The notes under the pieces are model-generated. The model made no database searches and was not told the origin of the DNA. It was given only the letters and a program-made list of their open reading frames with translations. Position numbers and translations under genes: made by a program. A DNA stretch of 64,000 bases from Bacteriovorax stolpii (GTDB lineage: Bacteria; Bdellovibrionota; Bacteriovoracia; Bacteriovoracales; Bacteriovoracaceae), in NCBI GenBank assembly GCA_945860895.1, contig CAMASK010000003.1, positions 1 to 64,000 on the forward strand, given 5' to 3'. Below, one piece after another: positions 53,517 through 62,420 of the stretch. Position 1 is the stretch's first letter; the number at the start of each line of letters is the position of its first letter.

Positions 53517-54457
53517 TGCCTGAAATGGGAAGACCAATATCTCCACAGCAAGCTCAATACGGCAATGTTCAAATGGCTCCGAAGTCCCTTGCCGGCAAAG
53601 GTCGCTCTGAGGCCCAAGAGCGCGAAGCTCTCATTAATCGAGCCACGGGCTATAAGCCAAAAGATAATACTTTCAAAGATGGTCCACACAACCAACTTGG
53701 AAAAGATGAATTCATGAAGCTTTTGACTTTCCAATTGCAGAACCAAGATCCGATGAATCCCATGGATCAAAGTAAATTCACTGGTGAACTTGCTCAGTTC
53801 TCACAACTAGAACAACTTACCAATTTGAATAAAAAATTTGAGGATGGAAATAAGAACCAGGGAATACAGGATAAATTTTACGCGGCTTCATTTGTCGGTA
53901 AAAAAGTTGTGACTACTGGTTCGACTATGGACTTAAAAGAAAATGGTGATGAAGCTGATGTTCTGTTCAAGCTTGATGGACAGGCGAATAAAGTTTTAAT
54001 TCGTATTCTCGATTCAAAAAATAACGTTGCTGGTGAAATTTGGAAAGAAGGTCTCTCAGAAGGTGCTCATCAAGTGACATGGGATGGGGTTGCTCTAGAC
54101 GGTTCACCTGCAGTGAAAGGAAAATATACAGCACAGGTGAAAGCTTGGGATGACTTGAATCAACCAATTGGCACAAGAACTGAAGCCACTGGTATTGTCC
54201 AAAGTGTAACTTTTGATTCAGGTGAACCAGTTCTTACAGTAAATAATCAGAAAGTATTTTTAAGAGATGTTGCTAGTTTTCACACTGCTGAAACTGAAAC
54301 TCATTTTTCAAATAGTAATGCAGCACAGGCATTAAATTCCGACTTGTCGGGGCAAAACGGTTCTATACAATATAATAATAACGGAGCAAACGTGAAAGCA
54401 GTTCCGACTCAACAAGCAGTGAATGCTTATACTGAGAATAAAGGTATCTACGATTAA
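53516..54457 (+). CDS. flgD: Hook assembly scaffold protein FlgD
   Basis: 313 residues. 'LGKDEFMKLLTFQLQNQDPMNPMDQSKFTGELAQFSQLEQLTNLN' is the diagnostic FlgD N-domain. The Tudor/FnIII-like part ('AHQVTWDGVALDGSPAVKGKYTAQVKAWD') follows. FlgD caps the growing hook. The N-terminus is extended by about 55 residues and the C-terminus by about 70 Asn/Gln-rich residues. Translationally coupled on both sides (TAATG). Confidence 0.95.
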   Translation: MPEMGRPISPQQAQYGNVQMAPKSLAGKGRSEAQEREALINRATGYKPKDNTFKDGPHNQLGKDEFMKLLTFQLQNQDPMNPMDQSKFTGELAQFSQLEQLTNLNKKFEDGNKNQGIQDKFYAASFVGKKVVTTGSTMDLKENGDEADVLFKLDGQANKVLIRILDSKNNVAGEIWKEGLSEGAHQVTWDGVALDGSPAVKGKYTAQVKAWDDLNQPIGTRTEATGIVQSVTFDSGEPVLTVNNQKVFLRDVASFHTAETETHFSNSNAAQALNSDLSGQNGSIQYNNNGANVKAVPTQQAVNAYTENKGIYD

Positions 54458-54891
54458 TGAGTAAGGTTAATTCGTTCTTAATTCCAAACGTTTCTTCGCT
54501 TCCTTCTGATACTCAGAAGGCCGAAAAAGCAAATACCCTCAAACAGGGTGAGAAGAGCGAGTTTAAAGGCTTAGTCGATCAACTCTCGCAAGTTGATCTT
54601 CGTCAGCCACAACTTATGCCAACTGACGTTGGCCCTGAAGTAAAAGTTTCAACTCATGCAATGAAAAGATTGCAGGAGAGAAATATCGAGCTTGATGGTG
54701 ACGAATTCATGAAGCTTAAAGAAGCGATTGGTAAATTACGAGGTAAAGGCGGACATGATTCTCTGGTGATTACTAATAAAGCGGCTTATGTGGTCGACGT
54801 GGATAAAAACACGGTAGTAACAGCAGTAGATAAAAACAACATGAACGAAAACGTATTTACTAAAATCGATTCGACTATATTTATGATGTAA
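54457..54891 (+). CDS. Flagellar operon protein (TIGR02530-like)
   Basis: 144 residues. The C-terminal 80 residues ('STHAMKRLQERNIELDGDEFMKLKEAIGKLRGKGGHDSLVI...') match the small flagellar operon protein usually found between flgD and flgE in many phyla, function unclear. The N-terminal 60 residues are variable. Coupled to flgD by TAATG. Confidence 0.88.
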   Translation: MSKVNSFLIPNVSSLPSDTQKAEKANTLKQGEKSEFKGLVDQLSQVDLRQPQLMPTDVGPEVKVSTHAMKRLQERNIELDGDEFMKLKEAIGKLRGKGGHDSLVITNKAAYVVDVDKNTVVTAVDKNNMNENVFTKIDSTIFMM

Positions 54892-54938
54892 ATCTACATA
54901 GGAGTTGTAGAGAAACATAGGTTTTTAATATTAATTGT

Positions 54939-55002
54939 TTGAGGTGGCTGGTCCTTTTCTGGAAGCCATGGATGAGAGCCTGTAGTGCTCAATTCCCCTC
55001 AA
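54939..55002 (+). promoter_or_regulatory. Structured flgE leader, candidate three-way junction RNA
   Basis: TTGAGG (54939) pairs with CCTCAA (54997) as a closing stem. Inside, TGGCT..AGCCA (54945-54968, with a TCC/GGA inner stem) and GAGC..GCTC (54976-54990) form two hairpins. The element ends about ten bases before the flgE ribosome site AGGAGG, so it could control translation. It does not match the c-di-GMP riboswitch consensus as I know it. It is more GC-rich than the flanks. Confidence 0.45.
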
Positions 55003-55021
55003 CGGATCCAGGAGGGACAGC

Positions 55022-56305
55022 ATGAGTATTCTTTCTTCTTTTAACATCGGTGTTACAGGCTTAAACGCTGCAGGTCAGTCGATGTCAGTGGTAGGTGATA
55101 ACATCGCCAACGCTGGTACTTACGGTTTTAAATCTTCCCGTGCAGAATTTCAAGACATGTTATCAAACTCTCTAAAGGGTATTGATGGCGGTGATCAAGT
55201 TGGGTCTGGTACAAAACTAGCTCACATTACTTCTCAGTTCAATCAAGGAACTGTTGCTCGTACACAAAATATTACTGATCTTGCTATTAATGGTAATGGT
55301 TTTTTTGAAGTCAATTCACCATCTGGAAAAGGCTATACTCGTGATGGCGCTTTCCACTTTGATAAAGAAGGCTTCCTGGTTAACGGTGATGGTTATAAAG
55401 TTAATGGATTTCAGCCTGATGAAAAGGGAGAGATCTCAAATCAAGCTGCTGCAATCAAATTAGGTAATACAACTATTCCAGCGACTCCAACTTCAGAAGT
55501 GACTATATCAATGAATCTGGATTCTCGTGAGCCTGTGAAAAAATTTGATCAGGAAAATCCTGAAAAATCTTCTAACTTCAATACATCAATGACAGTTTAC
55601 GATAATGTCGGTTCTGCCCGTTTGATGACTGTTTACTACAATAAAGCTGCTGATGGTGCGACTTGGGAATACCACGCAATGATTGACGGGGCTGATGCTG
55701 CTAACGGTACTCCAGGTAAGATGGTTGAAATGGCCAATGGTTCATTGAAGTTCAACCAAAAAGGTGTTTTAGAAGAAGAAATCCCTGGTTCTAATAGCTT
55801 CAACTTTAATAAAGGTGCAGCTCCAGGCCAAAAAATTAACATGAACTTCGGTGCTTCTATTAAAGAAGGCGGAACTGGTCTTGATGCTTGTACTCAATTT
55901 GGATCTAAATCATCTATGGCCCGTCATACTCAAGATGGATCAACTGCAGCAACTCTGGCTTCAATGTCTTTCAATGATCAAGGTGTTCTGACTGCTGTCT
56001 ACGACAATGGTCAACAACGTAACCTTGGTCAAGTGCTTGTGGCTAAGTTTGAGAATAATGAAGGTCTGTTCAAAATGGGTAAAAACTTATTCAAACAAAC
56101 TCTTAAATCTGGCCAGGCTGCTAATGGAAAGCCAGGTGCTGATGGTCGCGGTGAAGTACTTGCGAAATCAATTGAGCAATCAAATGTGGATATCGCCAAT
56201 GAGTTCATTGGATTGATGGCAGCTCAACGTAACTTCCAAGCCAACACTAGAACGATCACAACTTCTGACCAAATGTTGCAAGAAGTTCTTAATATCAAAC
56301 GTTAA
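55022..56305 (+). CDS. flgE: Flagellar hook protein FlgE
   Basis: 427 residues. N-terminal 'SFNIGVTGLNAAGQSMSVVGDNIANAGTYGFKSSRAEFQDML' and C-terminal 'EQSNVDIANEFIGLMAAQRNFQANTRTITTSDQMLQEVLNIKR' are the paired hook/rod ends; the variable outer domain lies between. It polymerises into the universal joint under the FlgD cap. AGGAGG site before the ATG. It is the last gene of the block, followed by a strong terminator. Confidence 0.97.
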   Translation: MSILSSFNIGVTGLNAAGQSMSVVGDNIANAGTYGFKSSRAEFQDMLSNSLKGIDGGDQVGSGTKLAHITSQFNQGTVARTQNITDLAINGNGFFEVNSPSGKGYTRDGAFHFDKEGFLVNGDGYKVNGFQPDEKGEISNQAAAIKLGNTTIPATPTSEVTISMNLDSREPVKKFDQENPEKSSNFNTSMTVYDNVGSARLMTVYYNKAADGATWEYHAMIDGADAANGTPGKMVEMANGSLKFNQKGVLEEEIPGSNSFNFNKGAAPGQKINMNFGASIKEGGTGLDACTQFGSKSSMARHTQDGSTAATLASMSFNDQGVLTAVYDNGQQRNLGQVLVAKFENNEGLFKMGKNLFKQTLKSGQAANGKPGADGRGEVLAKSIEQSNVDIANEFIGLMAAQRNFQANTRTITTSDQMLQEVLNIKR

Positions 56306-56332
56306 TAGTTAAAACCTAGTCTCTAAAACTCC

Positions 56333-56362
56333 AAAGGAGGTCAGCTTTTGCTGACCTCCTTT
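56333..56362 (+). terminator. Perfect 13-bp terminator ending the flagellar block
   Basis: AAAGGAGGTCAGC-TTTT-GCTGACCTCCTTT is a perfect hairpin 27 bases after flgE. Confidence 0.9.
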
Positions 56363-56376
56363 ATAAAATCAGAATC

Positions 56377-56709
56377 ATGAAAACTATTCTTATTTTTTTA
56401 ATCTTCACTGTTACTTCTGCTTTTCCTTCAGTTCAACCACTGAAAGGACTTTATGAATGCAAAAATGGAAATGAAGAAAGCATCTGCGACCAAATTGTTA
56501 AACCTTTTTATGTAGGTTATGAATTAACTGCTATTTCTGTTGAATATGTAGGGTGGTGTGGTTCTATGGGACCTTATCTTTATGCCTGCGAAAATGAAGT
56601 GTGCGAAGATCCGGGATTGAAATTTAAATTTAAGTCATCCACAAAATATCATTGGGAAAATAAGCAATATGGTTTTCGCTGCGATTTTGAGAAAAAAAAT
56701 AAATCATAG
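56377..56709 (+). CDS. Small cysteine-rich secreted protein
   Basis: 110 residues with a signal peptide (MKTILIFLIFTVTSAFPS). The mature part has six cysteines ('YECKNG', 'SICDQ', 'GWCGSMGPYLYACENEVCED', 'FRCDF'), consistent with three disulfides in a small extracellular or periplasmic domain. It starts 14 bases after the flagellar terminator. No family is recognised. An inhibitor-like or surface protein are both open. Confidence 0.6.
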   Translation: MKTILIFLIFTVTSAFPSVQPLKGLYECKNGNEESICDQIVKPFYVGYELTAISVEYVGWCGSMGPYLYACENEVCEDPGLKFKFKSSTKYHWENKQYGFRCDFEKKNKS

Positions 56710-56846
56710 AAAAGCACTTTGAAATTGCGTTGCTCTTAATTGTGCCAAATTTTTTCAATACCTTAACTTTTTCAGCTTTAAGTTCTTGCTCCGAATGATA
56801 GACAGCTCAAGCAATGCCAGTACTCTTATAAAAAGAGGGGGCAAGC

Positions 56847-57140
56847 ATGAAAACGTTGATTCTCATTCCGTTAATCACTTTCTCTTTACAGAGCTTTGCT
56901 AAACTTAAGGATTGCTACGGAAAGGTTAGCCAAGCCGAAAAAAATGAATGTATGACTTTTGAAAAAGATCAGGTCATCGGTCAATTAATGACTAAGATAA
57001 CTCTGATTTGTTCTGAAAAAGATGAGATTCAGGACTCAAAAGGCGGATCAATTTATCCTATGATTCTCGACGAATGCATAGCCAAAGAAATTACAAAATT
57101 ATTAAAAAAGTATCCAAAAGAAGTACCCAAAGAAAACTGA
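56847..57140 (+). CDS. Small secreted protein, faint LprI-like pattern
   Basis: 97 residues. Signal peptide MKTLILIPLITFSLQSFA, then 'DCYGKVSQAEKNECMTFEKDQV', a Cys-x11-Cys start that recalls lysozyme-inhibitor LprI (DUF1311) proteins, followed by two more cysteines. The similarity is weak. A strong AGAGGGGG ribosome site precedes the ATG, suggesting high translation, and a TATAAA box lies 15-20 bases before it. Convergent to the ferredoxin gene. Confidence 0.6.
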   Translation: MKTLILIPLITFSLQSFAKLKDCYGKVSQAEKNECMTFEKDQVIGQLMTKITLICSEKDEIQDSKGGSIYPMILDECIAKEITKLLKKYPKEVPKEN

Positions 57141-57147
57141 AAATAGC

Positions 57148-57378
57148 TCAACCATTGTTACCAATGGCTTCTACTGGACATGCAGCAAGTGCATTTTCAG
57201 CTTCTTCGATTTCCGCTGGCGTTATAGGCTGAAGGTTAACAAACGCATGGCCTTCATTATCATTCATGGCGAAGAATTTAGGAGCTTCCACACAACAAGC
57301 ATCACAAGCGATACATTGATCATCTACGTAGTATCTACCCAGTACATTTTCTTTGTTTCGCGAATTTTTATCTGCCAT
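57148..57378 (-). CDS. Single-cluster 4Fe-4S ferredoxin
   Basis: 76 residues. Cluster ligands are in 'DDQCIACDACCVEAPKFF' (CxxCxxC) and 'ALAACPVEAI' (CP), the pattern of monocluster bacterial ferredoxins. Electron carrier; partner not visible. It follows ppiD on the same strand after 24 bases. A GCTCCC-TCGA-GGGGGC hairpin (57383-57398) covers its ribosome site. Confidence 0.9.
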   Translation of the reverse strand: MADKNSRNKENVLGRYYVDDQCIACDACCVEAPKFFAMNDNEGHAFVNLQPITPAEIEEAENALAACPVEAIGNNG

Positions 57379-57402
57379 ATGAGCTCCCTCGAGGGGGCTA
57401 AT

Positions 57403-58887
57403 TTACATTAAAGACGGGTTTGTGACAATCTTAGCTTTATTATTCATAGCTTTTATCAACTCTTCACGCACTTTTCTGGAAAAAGCCTGGTTTTGAGCAG
57501 TCACTTCGGTAGTTAGTAGCTCAGAGATATTGGTTTCCTGACCCATTGATTTCGAGTTCACTTTTACGAGATAGATGGTACCGGCATTACCAAAATTCAA
57601 AGTATCACCAACATTGGCCTTAAAAAGGTCGTCAGACTCTTTCGGAGAGAGGTTAAGTTTACCAATTACCTGGTCATATTGATTCACCATAGTGTTCTTA
57701 AACAATTGCGCATCGAGTTTCTTTTGAAGAGCATCCAGTTCCGTTACTTTATTTTCTTTCATTAGGTTAATGATTCTTTCTTGCTCAGATTGCAGTAACT
57801 TATCCAGATCCTGAGCTTTGGTTTTTTGAATTGCCATTTGAGCAAGTTCAGATTTTACTGCTTCAAGTGGCTTTGTTTGAGCAGCTTTTTTATCTTCAAG
57901 ATAAATCAAGTGATAACCAAACTGTGTCTTCACTGGTTCAGAGATTTGACCGGGCTTCATTTTGAAAGCCACATTTTCAAATTCTGGAACCATTCTACCT
58001 TTAGCAAACCAACCAAGGTCCCCACCATTGGTCTTGCCAGAAGGATCTTCACTTTCTTTAGCAGCAATTTTTTCAAAGTTTTTAGTATTCACAGTTGCTT
58101 TAATAGCTTTGATCTTATCCAGGGCTTTAGGATCTTCAGCTTTGATTAAAATGTGACGAGCTTTGATTTCTTCCGACTGGTTATATTTAGCATAATTCAC
58201 AGTGTAGTCTGCTTCTAGAGCTTTCATATTTGCTGGATTTGCGATGTAATCTTTAATTTCTTGCTCAGAAACACTGATAAGAGGTGCAAGAGATTGACGA
58301 CTGATTTTGATGGCAGTGACATTTAAATTGTTATTTTTGAACGTAAGGATATCTTTTACCGAATTTTCTGAAACGATTGTTGTGTTGAAAATGCTATCAA
58401 CTTTCTTCTGCTTTAAGTCATTACCAATTAGTTCTTCAAACTGAGTAGGAGTATATCCATTTGATTGCAATACATTGCGATAAAGATTTACATCAAATTG
58501 CTCATTTCTTTTGAAATACGAAAGATTCTTAATTTCATTTTTGATCTCGTCTAATGACACAATGAGTCTCATTTGCTCAGCTAGGTTACCAATTAATTTT
58601 TGCTGAATAAGACCATTTAATACCGATTGTTTGATTCCCATTTCTTCGAGTTGTTTTTGACTAATGCCTTTTCCACCCATCATCTGATTAAAGAATTCTA
58701 CCTGACGGTTAAGAGCAATTTGATACTCTTTAGTCGTGATAGGTGTTCCATCAATAGAAGCTACATTTTTACCGCCTCCCATTGAGGAAAACTTGTCAAA
58801 ACCACTGAACAAAAAGCTCGCAATAATGACTAGGAAAATAAAAGTTAAGATAAAATAGGACATTTTACTCGCAAATGCGTTTCTCAT
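57403..58887 (-). CDS. ppiD: PpiD/SurA-type periplasmic peptidyl-prolyl isomerase
   Basis: 494 residues. One N-terminal membrane anchor (about 11-29), a SurA_N-type chaperone region ('VASIDGTPITTKEYQIALNRQVE', 35-190), then a parvulin domain (about 245-345: 'EIKARHILIKAEDP', 'GGDLGWFAKGRMVPEFENVAFKMKPGQISEPVKTQFGYHLIYLED'). PpiD helps outer-membrane proteins fold as they leave SecYEG. One parvulin domain and a C-terminal helical region; shorter than E. coli PpiD (623). Divergent to mreC. Confidence 0.9.
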   Translation of the reverse strand: MRNAFASKMSYFILTFIFLVIIASFLFSGFDKFSSMGGGKNVASIDGTPITTKEYQIALNRQVEFFNQMMGGKGISQKQLEEMGIKQSVLNGLIQQKLIGNLAEQMRLIVSLDEIKNEIKNLSYFKRNEQFDVNLYRNVLQSNGYTPTQFEELIGNDLKQKKVDSIFNTTIVSENSVKDILTFKNNNLNVTAIKISRQSLAPLISVSEQEIKDYIANPANMKALEADYTVNYAKYNQSEEIKARHILIKAEDPKALDKIKAIKATVNTKNFEKIAAKESEDPSGKTNGGDLGWFAKGRMVPEFENVAFKMKPGQISEPVKTQFGYHLIYLEDKKAAQTKPLEAVKSELAQMAIQKTKAQDLDKLLQSEQERIINLMKENKVTELDALQKKLDAQLFKNTMVNQYDQVIGKLNLSPKESDDLFKANVGDTLNFGNAGTIYLVKVNSKSMGQETNISELLTTEVTAQNQAFSRKVREELIKAMNNKAKIVTNPSLM

Positions 58888-58985
58888 TGGATTCCTTTAA
58901 GCAATAAATGAATGCGAGTTATTTTATCGGGGAACTAGGGGTCCGGTCAAAGACTTTTAACTCGAAACTTCATTGGCATCAGGCA

Positions 58986-59013
58986 TTGTTTTCGATTACT
59001 CTTAAGGTATTAT
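58986..59013 (+). promoter_or_regulatory. Promoter of the mreC-rodA operon
   Basis: TTGTTT, 16-base spacer, TATTAT. The predicted start lies about 20 bases before the TTG start of mreC, leaving room for the GAAGGG ribosome site. Confidence 0.55.
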
Positions 59014-59038
59014 AGAAAAATTTTGAAGGGCCCTAAGC

Positions 59039-59923
59039 TTGAAACTGATTAACGAATCTTCCAAGACTAAAATTGTCAATAATATCATCGTAGGTATGCT
59101 GGCAATCTATGGCATCTCGCAAAAACGCTTTGATTTGAGTGAATCAACCCTCTTTCACCAGTTAGTGACGGAAGTGATTTCTCCTATGCAGGAGGGATTA
59201 GCGAGTTCAAAAAAATCTCTCTCATCTTTATGGGAAAACTATCTTGTGATTGTGAATACCAGCAAAGAAAACACTGTGCTTAAAAAGCAAATTTCCCGAC
59301 TTGAAAGTGATATCACAACGATGGAAGAAGTTCGCAAAGAAAATCTTCGTCTAAAGCGCTTACTTAATTATTCAGATGAGATGTCTCATGAGCGAGTAAT
59401 GGCTCAGGTAGTGGGCTGGGACTCTGCCAACGAATTCAAAGTGATTCGTTTGAACAAAGGGAAAAATCACGGCGTTAAAGTAATGGCTCCGGTAATTACA
59501 GATCACGGACTAGTTGGTTATGTTTACCGCGTGACTGACAACTATGCTGACGTCTTAACTATTCTTGATCAGAACAACCGTGTGGATGTCATAGTAGAGA
59601 GAAGTCGCACTCATGGAATTGTTGAAGGCGTAATTAATTTTAAATGTGCGCTTAAATACATAATGAGAAATGAGCCCGTAGAAGTTGGCGACAAGCTTAT
59701 TACTGCTGGTGTAGGTGGAATTTATCCAAAGGGCGTAAAAGTTGGAATGATCACTAATATTGACAAAGAAAACTTTGGGATGACGCTTTCAATTGAAGTT
59801 GTTCCGAGTGTCGATTTTGACAAATTAGAAGAAGTTTTGGTTTTAATCCCAGTTGATACTGCTTCTACTACCAACGTAGTTATCCCTGCTACTGCTCCAG
59901 CTAATGTAGAGGCTAAAAAATGA
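59039..59923 (+). CDS. mreC: Rod shape-determining protein MreC
   Basis: 294 residues from a TTG start with GAAGGG eight bases upstream. One N-terminal membrane segment is weakly visible. A coiled coil ('NTVLKKQISRLESDITTMEEVRKENLRLKRLLNY', about 80-115) leads into the MreC beta-barrel domain ('QVVGWDSANEFKVIRLNKGKNHGVKVMAPVIT', 'GLVGYVYRVTDNYADVLTILDQNNRVDVIVERSR'). It links the MreB cytoskeleton to the elongation synthases. The stop overlaps mreD (ATGA). Confidence 0.95.
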   Translation: MKLINESSKTKIVNNIIVGMLAIYGISQKRFDLSESTLFHQLVTEVISPMQEGLASSKKSLSSLWENYLVIVNTSKENTVLKKQISRLESDITTMEEVRKENLRLKRLLNYSDEMSHERVMAQVVGWDSANEFKVIRLNKGKNHGVKVMAPVITDHGLVGYVYRVTDNYADVLTILDQNNRVDVIVERSRTHGIVEGVINFKCALKYIMRNEPVEVGDKLITAGVGGIYPKGVKVGMITNIDKENFGMTLSIEVVPSVDFDKLEEVLVLIPVDTASTTNVVIPATAPANVEAKK

Positions 59924-60456
59924 GAATGAGATTTTCACAACTCCTTATATCTTTTGCTATTACTCTTGCTTTTCTTGTTGGATTAGAAATAGTCACTGCG
60001 ACGATTCTTCCGGCGCTTGGATGGAATGAATATCGACTTACTTTCAATGTGCTGATTATCCTCTTCCTCGCCATTAGAATGGATTCACCTATCGTTCCTT
60101 GGTTAATTCTTGGACTCCAGATGCTCCATTCCATTTTTTCCATAGAAGGATGGGCTCTTGGAACGTTAGCTGGCCTCATTGTCATGATGTCTGCCAATTA
60201 TCTTAAAGAAGTGCTGCATCTTACAACTGCATTTATGACTATGCTCACAGTGCAATTGTTCCAGATCGTCTGGTTTATGACCGTGACGATTGTCATTTGT
60301 TTAAAAATTTCCGACTTTGATAAATTTGGCATGATTCTTTGGAGCTTCATTCCGGGAAGCATTCTCTTGTCCCTTATTTCGCCGGTACTCTTTTGGCTTT
60401 TAGGTCTTATTTGGAGAGTTCCTAGCGAAAGTGGCCCTCGAGGAGTAGAGATTTAG
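59920..60456 (+). CDS. mreD: Rod shape-determining protein MreD
   Basis: 178 residues with five or six membrane segments and little soluble sequence, as expected for MreD. Overlaps mreC by four bases and precedes the PBP2 gene by two, so the assignment leans on operon position. Confidence 0.82.
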   Translation: MRMRFSQLLISFAITLAFLVGLEIVTATILPALGWNEYRLTFNVLIILFLAIRMDSPIVPWLILGLQMLHSIFSIEGWALGTLAGLIVMMSANYLKEVLHLTTAFMTMLTVQLFQIVWFMTVTIVICLKISDFDKFGMILWSFIPGSILLSLISPVLFWLLGLIWRVPSESGPRGVEI

Positions 60457-60458
60457 TC

Positions 60459-62420
60459 ATGTTTGGTGAAGAAGAACTAGTCAAAATTCATAAAGATAGA
60501 GCAACCCTGCTTTCCTACATTATCACTGCCGCGTTTGGCTTAGTCCTTTCGCGTCTTTGGTATTTGCAAGTCTATAAAGGTGAAACGCTTCATAATTACT
60601 CCATTCAAAATCGCTTAAGAAAAGAAGTCGTTTGGGCCCCAAGAGGATTAATTTTCTCCAGGGATGATCAGTTAATTGTGGATAATATTCCCCGTTTCGA
60701 TGTTATTTTAACTCCACAGTTTTTGATAAATAAGGACGAAACATTAGTTAAGCTTTCTAAAATACTTTCCATGGATTCAGAGGCGATTAAGGCAATTCTT
60801 AAGAAGAACTCCAATCAAGCGAAGTACCGTCCAATCATTATTAAAAAGAATGTTACTTTCAAAGAACTTGCCCAAATTGAAACACAGAATGCTGATTTGC
60901 CTGGAATAAGTGTTAATACTTTCATTTCCCGGGAATATCGCGATAAAGAAATTGGGGCACATTTACTTGGATATATTTCAGAAGTTTCACAAACGCAGCT
61001 TCCTAAACTGCGAGAACGCGACAAGATGGATTATCGTCTTGGTGACTTTATTGGACAGTTTGGTATTGAAGAGCAGCTTGATAAATATCTTCGCGGGCAG
61101 AATGGTCTTGAATTCGTTGAGGTAGATGCTCGAGGAAGAAGAAAACGCTACATCAATACTGATAATTTATTTAAAGGAATTGAAGCTGAAAAACCACTAT
61201 CGGGAATGAATGTGAAGCTCACTATTGATCGTGATATGCAGATCGCTGCATATAATGCCATGGAAGGAAAAGTCGGAGGCATTATTGCCATTGATATTGC
61301 TTCTGGTGAAGTTCTTACGATGATTTCTCGTCCTTCATTTGATCCTTCACAATTTTCTCGAGGTTTAACCCCCGAGTATTGGAGAAGTCTTATTACCAAT
61401 AAAGAACATCCACTTCGTGATAGAAATATCCAGGAACATTTCTCGCCAGGTTCAACCTTCAAAGCTTTGACTGGAATTGCTGCTTTTGAAGAGGGTGAGA
61501 TTGATGAAAATACTGAAGTAAACTGTACTGGTAAATGGATGTTTGGAAGACGGGCTTATCACTGTTGGAAAAAAGAAGGTCATGGTGCCACGAATTTAGT
61601 GAAAGCAATTCGAGAATCTTGTAACGTTTATTTTCAGAAGGCTGCCAACAGAATGCCTATTGATGCTCTGGCAAAATATGCCAAAGCCTTTGGTCTTGGC
61701 GGTCGAACAGGAATTTCACTACCAAGAGAAGTTGCCGGATTAATCCCTACTTCAGAATGGAAGAAAAAGCGTTACGGGCAAGAATGGCAACCAGGTGAAA
61801 CTCTTTCTTGTGCCATCGGTCAGTCCTATGTACTTGCCTCTACAATTCAATTAGCAACTGCCTATGCTGCCATTGCTAATGGTGGAAAAATTTATCGTCC
61901 GTTTGTGGTTAAAGATGTTTACGATACCAATGGCGAATTAGTTAAAACTTACACGCCTGAACTACTTTCAAGTATCCAAATGAAAAATCCTAAAACTCTA
62001 AAATTTATCCGCGAGGGTTTATTTCAAGTTGTTAACAGTCCTAAAGGGACTGCCTGGTACCGTCGAGGTCAGGGAATTCTTATGGCCGGTAAAACTGGAA
62101 CTGCACAAGTTAAAGGTGCCAGTGCGGATAAAGTTCACCAGAAATGTGAATTGATGGATTATGAATCTCGTCACCATGCTTTATTCGTAGGCTTTGCTCC
62201 AGCTGACAATCCTAAAATTGCTGCAGCTGCCATCGTGGAGCATGGTTGTCACGGTTCAAGTGCTGCTACTCCAATTGTAGAAGCGGTAATTACTAAATAC
62301 ATGCAAAAGTATCATCCAGAAATTTATCTTCAAAATTTAGAAAAAGATAAAACCATCAAGGACAACTGGATTAAATCTCTTCGAGCTGCTCCGGCAAAAC
62401 CAGCAGTGGGTGACGAATAA
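60459..62420 (+). CDS. mrdA: Penicillin-binding protein 2 (elongation transpeptidase)
   Basis: 653 residues. N-terminal anchor (about 18-38), a PBP dimer domain, then a transpeptidase domain with SxxK 'FSPGSTFKAL', SxN 'RESCNVYF' and KTG 'MAGKTGTAQV'. 'GIEEQLDKYLRGQNGLEFVEVD' is typical of PBP2. It cross-links new lateral wall with RodA, the next gene (overlap TAATG). Confidence 0.96.
   Translation: MFGEEELVKIHKDRATLLSYIITAAFGLVLSRLWYLQVYKGETLHNYSIQNRLRKEVVWAPRGLIFSRDDQLIVDNIPRFDVILTPQFLINKDETLVKLSKILSMDSEAIKAILKKNSNQAKYRPIIIKKNVTFKELAQIETQNADLPGISVNTFISREYRDKEIGAHLLGYISEVSQTQLPKLRERDKMDYRLGDFIGQFGIEEQLDKYLRGQNGLEFVEVDARGRRKRYINTDNLFKGIEAEKPLSGMNVKLTIDRDMQIAAYNAMEGKVGGIIAIDIASGEVLTMISRPSFDPSQFSRGLTPEYWRSLITNKEHPLRDRNIQEHFSPGSTFKALTGIAAFEEGEIDENTEVNCTGKWMFGRRAYHCWKKEGHGATNLVKAIRESCNVYFQKAANRMPIDALAKYAKAFGLGGRTGISLPREVAGLIPTSEWKKKRYGQEWQPGETLSCAIGQSYVLASTIQLATAYAAIANGGKIYRPFVVKDVYDTNGELVKTYTPELLSSIQMKNPKTLKFIREGLFQVVNSPKGTAWYRRGQGILMAGKTGTAQVKGASADKVHQKCELMDYESRHHALFVGFAPADNPKIAAAAIVEHGCHGSSAATPIVEAVITKYMQKYHPEIYLQNLEKDKTIKDNWIKSLRAAPAKPAVGDE

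Noticed and set aside
54945-54965. Sigma-54 promoter before flgE (TGGCTG-N5-TTTCT)
   Set aside because: The essential GC at -12 is missing (TC instead), and the sequence is better explained as a hairpin.
54939-55002. c-di-GMP (GEMM) riboswitch before flgE
   Set aside because: The three-way shape is suggestive, but conserved GEMM sequence blocks are absent; kept only as an unnamed structured leader.
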